Assembly (NCBI GenBank): GCA_050180485.1
Contig: JBFXED010000013.1
Span: 27,662 to 91,661 of the forward strand
Origin: CADEGL01 sp050180485
Lineage (GTDB): Bacteria; Pseudomonadota; Alphaproteobacteria; CADEGL01
Reading direction: 5' to 3'
Length of the DNA: 64,000 bases
The notes beneath the pieces were generated by a model. It saw only the letters and a program-made list of their open reading frames with translations, searched no databases and was not told the DNA's origin. Each line of letters starts with the position of its first letter. The first letter of the stretch is position 1. Position numbers and translations under genes: made by a program. Positions 58,331-64,000 of the stretch are shown piece after piece.

Positions 58331-60348
58331 ACGTCCAGCGCGCCGCCCGGACGCCATCGCCAGCACCGTCCGGCACCCGGCCGGACGCGACGCCCATCGT
58401 CTCGCTGCGCGACGTCCACAAGATCTATCGGCGCGGCACGCTGCCGGTGCATGCCTTGCGCGGCGTTTCGCTCGACATCTATGCCGGCGAGTTCGTCGCC
58501 ATCATGGGCCAGTCGGGCTCCGGCAAGTCGACGATGATGCACCTCCTCGGCTGCCTGGACCGGCCGACCGAGGGCAGCTACCGCTTCGCCGGCACCGAGG
58601 TGTCGGAGTTGGATTCCGACCAGTTGGCCTCGTTGCGCCGCCATGCCTTCGGCTTCATCTTCCAGCAATACAATCTTCTGGCGACCGCGACGGCCGACGA
58701 GAATGTCGAGATCCCGGCCATCTATGCCGGCGTGCCGCGTGCCCAGCGCTTCGCCCGCGCGCGCGACCTGCTCACCGCGCTTGGCCTGGGCGACCGTTTG
58801 GATCACCGGCCCAATCAGCTTTCGGGCGGCCAGCAGCAGCGCGTCTCGATCGCGCGCGCCCTGATGAACGGTGGCGAAGTGATCCTGGCCGACGAGCCGA
58901 CCGGCGCATTAGACAGTAAGAGCGGCCGCGAGGTGCTCGAGCTTCTGCGCGATCTGAACGCGCGCGGCCACACCATCATCCTGATCACCCACGACCCCAA
59001 CGTGGCCGCCGAGGCCCAGCGCGTCGTGCAGCTCAAGGACGGGCTGATCGTCTCCGACGCGCCGTCCGAGAAGGCCGCCGCGCGGGGCGACACGGCGCGC
59101 GTGCCGATTTCCGTCGTGCCGCCGGATTACCTGTCGCACCCCAACGCCACCAGCCTGCCCGACATCCTGGAGGCGGCGAAGATGGCGCTGCGCTCCCTCC
59201 GCGCGAACATCTTCCGCACCATCCTGACGCTGCTCGGCATCATCATCGGCGTCGGCTCGGTCGTCGCCATGCTGGCCATCGGCGATGGCGCGAAGCAGCA
59301 GGTGCTGCAAAGCATCCAGAACATGGGCACCAACCTGCTCCTGATCCGTCCCGGCGCGCCCAACGTGCGCATGGCCGGCGCGGTGATCGCGACCTTGGTG
59401 CCGAGCGACGCGGAGGCCATCCAAAACCTGCCCAACGTGGCCAATGCGGTGCCTGAGTTCCCAAGCCAGGTCACGGTGCGTTACCGCGCCAAGGACTATG
59501 TCACCAGCTCCAACTCGACGGCCGCTTCCTTCACCGAAGCGCGCGACTGGCAACCCTCCGAGGGCGCGTTCTTCAGCGATGCCGACGTCAAAAGCTTCGC
59601 GCCCGTGGTGGTGCTGGGCCAGACGGTGACGAAGGCCCTGTTCGGCCAGGGCGCGAATCCGGTCGGTCAGTACGTCTTGCTCAACAACGTACCGTTCGAG
59701 GTGATCGGCGTCATGGCCGCCAAGGGCGCCACGCCGTTCGGCTCGGACATGGACGACGTCGTTTTCGTGCCGTCGAGCACCGGTCGCCTGCGCATCCACG
59801 GCCAGAACTATTCCAAGTCCATCACCGTCAAGGTGGACGACGTCACGCGGATCGACGAGACCCAGGACGCCATCACCACGCTTCTGACCGCGCGCCATCG
59901 CGCGACCGATTTCCAGATCCGAAACATGGCGTCGGTCCTGGACACGGCGACCGAGACGCAGAACACGCTGACCATCCTGCTCGGCTCGATCGCCGCTATC
60001 TCGCTTCTGGTCGGCGGCATCGGCGTGATGAACATCATGCTGGTCAGCGTCACCGAACGGACGCGCGAGATCGGCGTGCGCATGGCGACGGGCGCGCGCA
60101 AGCTCAACATCCTGCTCCAATTCAACACCGAGGCGCTGGTGGTCTGCGCCGCCGGCGGCCTGATCGGCGTGGCGCTGGGCTTGGCCACGGCCTGGGGCCT
60201 GGCGCAGATCGGCCGCCCAATCGCCTATTCGGCCGGCCCCGTAATTCTTGCCTTCGGATGCGCCTTCGCGACCGGATTGCTGTTCGGCTATCTGCCCGCG
60301 CGCAAGGCCGCCAACATGGACCCCGTGGTCGCGCTGAGCGCCGAATGA
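58327..60348 (+). CDS. macB: MacB-type ABC transporter ATPase-permease
   Basis: A 673-residue ABC exporter. Walker A is GQSGSGKS (Lys67), the signature LSGGQQQR and Walker B ILADEPTGALDS follow, then four membrane helices (at about 290-310, and three near the C-terminus) with a large periplasmic region between, as in MacB. It couples ATP use to export through MacA and the outer-membrane factor. Typical substrates of the family are macrolides, heme, lipopeptides or toxins; the substrate here is unknown. It starts at 58327 and its stop overlaps the next gene start. Confidence 0.93.
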   Translation: MNVQRAARTPSPAPSGTRPDATPIVSLRDVHKIYRRGTLPVHALRGVSLDIYAGEFVAIMGQSGSGKSTMMHLLGCLDRPTEGSYRFAGTEVSELDSDQLASLRRHAFGFIFQQYNLLATATADENVEIPAIYAGVPRAQRFARARDLLTALGLGDRLDHRPNQLSGGQQQRVSIARALMNGGEVILADEPTGALDSKSGREVLELLRDLNARGHTIILITHDPNVAAEAQRVVQLKDGLIVSDAPSEKAAARGDTARVPISVVPPDYLSHPNATSLPDILEAAKMALRSLRANIFRTILTLLGIIIGVGSVVAMLAIGDGAKQQVLQSIQNMGTNLLLIRPGAPNVRMAGAVIATLVPSDAEAIQNLPNVANAVPEFPSQVTVRYRAKDYVTSSNSTAASFTEARDWQPSEGAFFSDADVKSFAPVVVLGQTVTKALFGQGANPVGQYVLLNNVPFEVIGVMAAKGATPFGSDMDDVVFVPSSTGRLRIHGQNYSKSITVKVDDVTRIDETQDAITTLLTARHRATDFQIRNMASVLDTATETQNTLTILLGSIAAISLLVGGIGVMNIMLVSVTERTREIGVRMATGARKLNILLQFNTEALVVCAAGGLIGVALGLATAWGLAQIGRPIAYSAGPVILAFGCAFATGLLFGYLPARKAANMDPVVALSAE

Positions 60349-61823
60349 TGCCGATGATGAACCGTGCTATCGCCTGCGCGATCTTGGCACTTCCGCTCGC
60401 CCTCGGCGCCTGCAACCTGGGGCCCGACTATCAGCAGCCGGTTTCCGAGACGCCGGAAGCCTGGCAGTGGGCGCCCGTGAAGGAGAACCCGCAGCCTGTC
60501 ACGTCCGAATGGTGGAAGGCGTTCAACAACGACGAGTTGAACAGGCTGGAAGCGACGGCCATCGCCAACAACCAGGATTTGAAGGCCGCGGTCGCGCGCA
60601 TCGCGCAGGCGCGCGCCACGGCCAAGGTCGCCGGCGCGCCGCTGTACCCAACGTTGTCGGCCGGCGGCGGCGCCGTGAAATCCAAGGGCTCCGACGTCGT
60701 GGGGCCGACCGGCACGACCGTGACGGGGGGCGGTATTAGCCCGTCCACCACCACGTATGACGCGATCCTGTCCACATCCTACGAATTGGATTTCTGGGGC
60801 AAGAACGCCGCGGCGGCCGATGCGGCCAACCAGCGCATCGTCTCCAGCGTCTATGACCGCGACACGGTGTTGTGGACGTTGCAGTCTGACGTCGCCACGA
60901 CCTATTTCCAAATCCTGGCCGCGCGCGACCGGCTGCGCCTGGCGCGCAACACGCTGGCCGCCTCGGAGAATATCCTGCGCTTCATCGAGGCCCAGTTCCG
61001 CGCCGGCACCCTGTCGCCGCTGGAAGTCTCGCAACAGCGCAGCGCGGTCGCGGCCCAGCGCGCGGCCATACCGGCGTTGGTCCAGGTCGAGCGGGAATCG
61101 ATCGCCGCCCTGGCCGTCCTGCTCGGCGTGCTGCCCCAAACGCTCAAGATCGCGGCACAGACGCTGCACGAGACGCGCCCGCCCGCGGTCGAACCGGGGC
61201 TTCCTTCGACGCTGATGGAGCGCCGCCCCGACATCCAGAAGGCGGAATCGGACCTGCGCGCGTCCAACAAGGACATCGTCTCGGCCCACGCGGCGCGGTT
61301 TCCCAGCATCACGCTGACCGGCCAGGGCGGCAGCCAGGCCGTGCAGCTGGGCATGATGTTCGGACCGGGCAGCGCGCTCTATTCCATCGCCGCGTCGATC
61401 ACGGCGCCCATCTTCCTGGGCGGCCAGCTGCAGGGGCAGGAAGAATTGACCAAGGCGCAGTTCCAGGAGCTGGCCGAGGTCTATCAGAAGTCCGTCATCT
61501 CGGCGTTCCGCGACGTCGAGGTGGCCCTGTCGGCGACCGATACCTCCTCGGTCCAATACGCGGAGAGCAAGGAGGCCCTGTTGCAGGCCCGCGAAGCCTA
61601 TCGCGTGGCCGAATTGCGCTACCGCCGCGGCGCGGCGGACTTCCTCTCCGTCCTCAATTCGCAAGTCCAGGTCACCTCGTCGGAAGACGCCGAGGTTCAA
61701 GCCGATCTGCTGCGCTTCAACGCGGTGGTCAGCCTCTACAAGGCGCTCGGCGGCGGCTGGGAGAAGGAAACCTCGCTGGCCAAGGCCGATGCGGAGAAAA
61801 AGGCGGTCGACGGCGCGGAGTAG
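60345..61823 (+). CDS. NodT/TolC-family outer-membrane factor lipoprotein
   Basis: A 492-residue outer-membrane channel lipoprotein. The signal ends in a lipobox (LPLALGAC), with NLGPDYQQPV just after it as in NodT/OprM proteins. Repeats of long coiled helices (NQDLKAAVARIAQARATAKV and its second copy SDLRASNKDIVSAHAARFPS) form the trimeric tunnel. With MacA and MacB it completes a tripartite pump. The start is taken at 60345, with TGA overlap to macB; later in-frame ATGs are possible. Confidence 0.9.
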   Translation: MMPMMNRAIACAILALPLALGACNLGPDYQQPVSETPEAWQWAPVKENPQPVTSEWWKAFNNDELNRLEATAIANNQDLKAAVARIAQARATAKVAGAPLYPTLSAGGGAVKSKGSDVVGPTGTTVTGGGISPSTTTYDAILSTSYELDFWGKNAAAADAANQRIVSSVYDRDTVLWTLQSDVATTYFQILAARDRLRLARNTLAASENILRFIEAQFRAGTLSPLEVSQQRSAVAAQRAAIPALVQVERESIAALAVLLGVLPQTLKIAAQTLHETRPPAVEPGLPSTLMERRPDIQKAESDLRASNKDIVSAHAARFPSITLTGQGGSQAVQLGMMFGPGSALYSIAASITAPIFLGGQLQGQEELTKAQFQELAEVYQKSVISAFRDVEVALSATDTSSVQYAESKEALLQAREAYRVAELRYRRGAADFLSVLNSQVQVTSSEDAEVQADLLRFNAVVSLYKALGGGWEKETSLAKADAEKKAVDGAE

Positions 61824-61909
61824 CGCGGTCTGGAAATCCCGCCGGCGAGCCATTACATAGCGCCTCGCCCCTGCCCGTCCGGGCAACGGACAGCCACGAT
61901 GGATTTTTC

Positions 61910-62476
61910 ATGTCATTGACGCCCGAGACGCCCGTGCCGCCGAAGTCCGTTTCCCTTCGACCCTTGCCGCAACTCATCTTCGCCTCGCGCTGGCTGCAGC
62001 TTCCTCTTTATCTAGGGCTGATCGTCGCGCAGTGCGTCTATGTCGTGCTGTTCCTGAAGGAACTGTGGCATCTCGTTCACAATGCCTTCAGTTTCACCGA
62101 ACAGCAGATCATGCTGTTGGTCCTGGGCCTGATCGACGTCGTCATGATCTCGAATCTTCTGATCATGGTCATCGTCGGCGGCTACGAGACCTTCGTGTCG
62201 CGGCTGCAACTTCACAACCACCCCGACCAGCCCGAGTGGCTGAGCCACGTAAACGCCAGCGTGCTGAAGATCAAGCTGGCCATGGCCATCATCGGCATCT
62301 CCTCGATCCACCTGCTGCGCACCTTCATCGAGGCCGGCAATCTGGGATCGGGAAAGACCGGCTACACGGAAACGGGCGTGCTGTGGCAGACCGTGATCCA
62401 CGGCCTGTTCATCCTGTCGGCGCTGGGCATCGCCTATGTGGACCGTCTTAGCCAGCCGTCAAAAGCTCACCGGTAA
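61910..62476 (+). CDS. UPF0114 (YqhA-like) membrane protein
   Basis: A 188-residue integral membrane protein with four helices. The order FASRWLQLPLYLGLIVAQCVYV, ILL-VLGLIDVVMISNLLIMVIVGGYETFVS and SSIHLLRTFIE matches the UPF0114/TIGR00645 family. Function is unknown in the family. It follows the pump operon by 87 bp; whether it is part of it is unclear. Confidence 0.85.
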   Translation: MSLTPETPVPPKSVSLRPLPQLIFASRWLQLPLYLGLIVAQCVYVVLFLKELWHLVHNAFSFTEQQIMLLVLGLIDVVMISNLLIMVIVGGYETFVSRLQLHNHPDQPEWLSHVNASVLKIKLAMAIIGISSIHLLRTFIEAGNLGSGKTGYTETGVLWQTVIHGLFILSALGIAYVDRLSQPSKAHR

Positions 62477-62491
62477 TCGGTCAGCGAAGGC

Positions 62492-63019
62492 TCACGCGCA
62501 ATCGGGTTTCGCCCACACGAGCCAGCCCAGAAGCGCGCCGGCCTTGGTCGTCACCTGCGCGCTTTCCGTGCAGTGGCTCGGCGCTTCGCCGAACGCGGCG
62601 GGGAAGAAGCGCGGGCCGTTGATCTGCCGCTCGGCCATGGGCGCGATCGAATCCGGCTTGCCGCCCAGGGTCGAAATCCGGCAGTCGCTGCGCGCGCCGT
62701 CCTTACCCTCCATGGCGACCAGGACCATGCCGCGGTTCTCCGGCGCGACCGTCAGCGCAAAAGCCGGCGGGGCCGCGTCGGCGGCTAGGCAGTCGCTCAT
62801 CGCCCGGTAAACCTCGGGCAACGACTTGCTCCAATCCTCGCCCGTCTTCGCGCGCTCGGGCAGCACGATCTCGTCGGCCGCCGTCTGGGGCTGTTGCGCG
62901 GCGGCGGTCTGCAACGGCGGCGCAGGCGCTTGGGACGTCGCCTGCCCATTCGAATCCTCGTCGCAGGCGGCCAAGGCCAGCACCGTCCCGAACGCCACCG
63001 CCATCGCCATCTTGCCCAT
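62492..63019 (-). CDS. outer-membrane lipoprotein of unknown function
   Basis: A 175-residue lipoprotein with lipobox LALAAC at residues 15-20. A Gln/Ala/Pro linker precedes a compact domain with four Cys (DCLAADA, DCRISTLGG, HCTESA, PDCA at the C-terminal end), likely two disulfides. The domain is not recognised. It converges on the UPF0114 gene. Confidence 0.7.
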   Translation of the reverse strand: MGKMAMAVAFGTVLALAACDEDSNGQATSQAPAPPLQTAAAQQPQTAADEIVLPERAKTGEDWSKSLPEVYRAMSDCLAADAAPPAFALTVAPENRGMVLVAMEGKDGARSDCRISTLGGKPDSIAPMAERQINGPRFFPAAFGEAPSHCTESAQVTTKAGALLGWLVWAKPDCA

Positions 63020-63141
63020 GGTCCCTGTCTCCCGCGTCGGGCAGGGTCTGGACAGCCCCCGCCTCAGGCCGTGAAATCGCTTTCACCCGCTACCCACTCA
63101 ACGGCTTCATGGGAGCCGTGTTCCAGAGGGACGCCGCCGCC

Positions 63142-64000
63142 ATGAAGATCACGCGAATCCGCGCCTATGGCGTGAACCTTCCGGTCAAGGGCGGCCGCTA
63201 TTCCTGGTCCAAGGGCAAGTCGGTCACCCAGGTCGACAGCACCATCGTCCGCATCGACACCGATGAAGGCGTGACCGGCTGGGGTGAAGTGTGCCCGTTG
63301 GGCAGCTTCTACCTGCCCGCCTTCGCCACCGGCGCGCGAGCCGCTATCGCGGAGATGGGACCGCATCTCCTGGGCCTCGACCCAACCGGCCTCGAATCCG
63401 TCAACCGCGCCATGGACACCGTGTTGAAGGGGCATCCTTACGCGAAATGCGCGATCGACCTGGCCTGCTGGGATCTGGCCGGAAAATCGGCAGGGTTGCC
63501 CGTCGCCGTTTTGCTCGGCGGACGCTTCGGTGAAGCCGTGCCCTGCGGCAAGGCCGTGTCGCTGGCCGAACCCGCGCGCATGGTGGCCGAGATGGAGACG
63601 CATCGGGAAGCGGGCTACCGCCGGTTCCAGCTCAAGGTCGGCGACGACCCCGAAGGCGACATCGCGCGCATCCGCACGGTGGCCGGCGCGCTTCAGCCCG
63701 GAGAGTTGGCCGTCGCCGACGCCAACTGCGCCTGGACACCGCACGAGGCCATGCGTGTGGCGCGCGCGGTGGAAGACGCCGACATCTATCTGGAACAGCC
63801 GTGCGAGACCTACGGCGAGTGTCTCTCCGTCCGCCGCAACACATCCCTGCCCTTCGTGCTGGACGAGGTCCTGGAAACCGAGGATCAGCTTCTGCGCGCG
63901 CTCGACGACGGCGCCATGGACGTGGTCGGCATCAAGCTGTCGCGTGTCGGCGGGCTGACCAAGGGGCGGCGCTTCCGCGACCTGTGCGCCGCGCGCGGTA
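63142..64000 (+). CDS. enolase-superfamily (mandelate racemase/muconate lactonising) enzyme, partial
   Basis: The first 286 codons of a gene cut by the window end. Landmarks are MKITRIRAYGVNLPVKGG, GWGEVCPLG, CAIDLACWDLAGK, the lysine motif FQLKVG (Lys of the KxK motif partly kept), and metal ligands in VADANCAW (Asp), YLEQPCE (Glu) and FVLDEV (Asp). This resembles the hydroxyproline-betaine or cis-3-hydroxyproline dehydratase branch of the superfamily. The last catalytic part is outside the window. Confidence 0.85.
   Translation, partial: MKITRIRAYGVNLPVKGGRYSWSKGKSVTQVDSTIVRIDTDEGVTGWGEVCPLGSFYLPAFATGARAAIAEMGPHLLGLDPTGLESVNRAMDTVLKGHPYAKCAIDLACWDLAGKSAGLPVAVLLGGRFGEAVPCGKAVSLAEPARMVAEMETHREAGYRRFQLKVGDDPEGDIARIRTVAGALQPGELAVADANCAWTPHEAMRVARAVEDADIYLEQPCETYGECLSVRRNTSLPFVLDEVLETEDQLLRALDDGAMDVVGIKLSRVGGLTKGRRFRDLCAARG

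Overview
The window is GC-rich chromosomal DNA with dense coding on both strands. The genes look alphaproteobacterial: a DUF1491 protein, a MacAB-NodT type exporter, small response regulators, a GTTC-N7-GTTC LexA box of the alphaproteobacterial type, and many catabolic SDR, enoyl-CoA hydratase and luciferase-like genes. A Rhodospirillales-like host is a reasonable guess. No rRNA, tRNA, CRISPR array, integrase or transposase was found.

Layout. 0-5.4 kb: LOG-family protein, a transporter, and an orphan sensor kinase. 5.4-12 kb: a minus-strand catabolic run (carnitine-dehydrogenase-like enzyme, FAD oxidoreductase, luciferase-like monooxygenase, dipeptidase, and a purine-type permease fused to an ATPase-like domain). 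12-17.6 kb: universal stress protein and P-type ATPase, divergent from cytochrome b561, a metallo-hydrolase and a ChaB-like protein. 17.6-34.5 kb: a podovirus-like prophage remnant on the minus strand (terminases, tail or fibre proteins, portal, Bbp19-like protein, scaffold, muramidase). No major capsid, integrase or tail-tube gene is recognisable. It is split at 20-25 kb by an envelope gene block containing a secreted caspase-family protein and its caspase-less paralogue, and at about 29-31.3 kb by an AT-rich mosaic segment with a sulfotransferase. A LexA-type SOS box lies at its terminase end, before a divergent gene of unknown function.

35.6-46 kb: a formate/nitrite-type channel, a methyltransferase, then a two-gene cassette (895 aa and 422 aa) of unknown function that is the best candidate for an undescribed system. 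Next come a fumarate-reductase-like flavoprotein/iron-sulfur pair that has lost the three [3Fe-4S] ligands, and a secreted repeat protein with a DUF4189-like end. 46-56 kb: pyrophosphatase, small envelope proteins, alanine racemase, a fatty-acid-like catabolic cluster behind a tandem palindromic operator, and three tandem secreted paralogues. 56-64 kb: two divergent response regulators, a complete MacA-MacB-outer-membrane-factor operon, a UPF0114 protein, a lipoprotein, and an enolase-superfamily gene cut by the window end.
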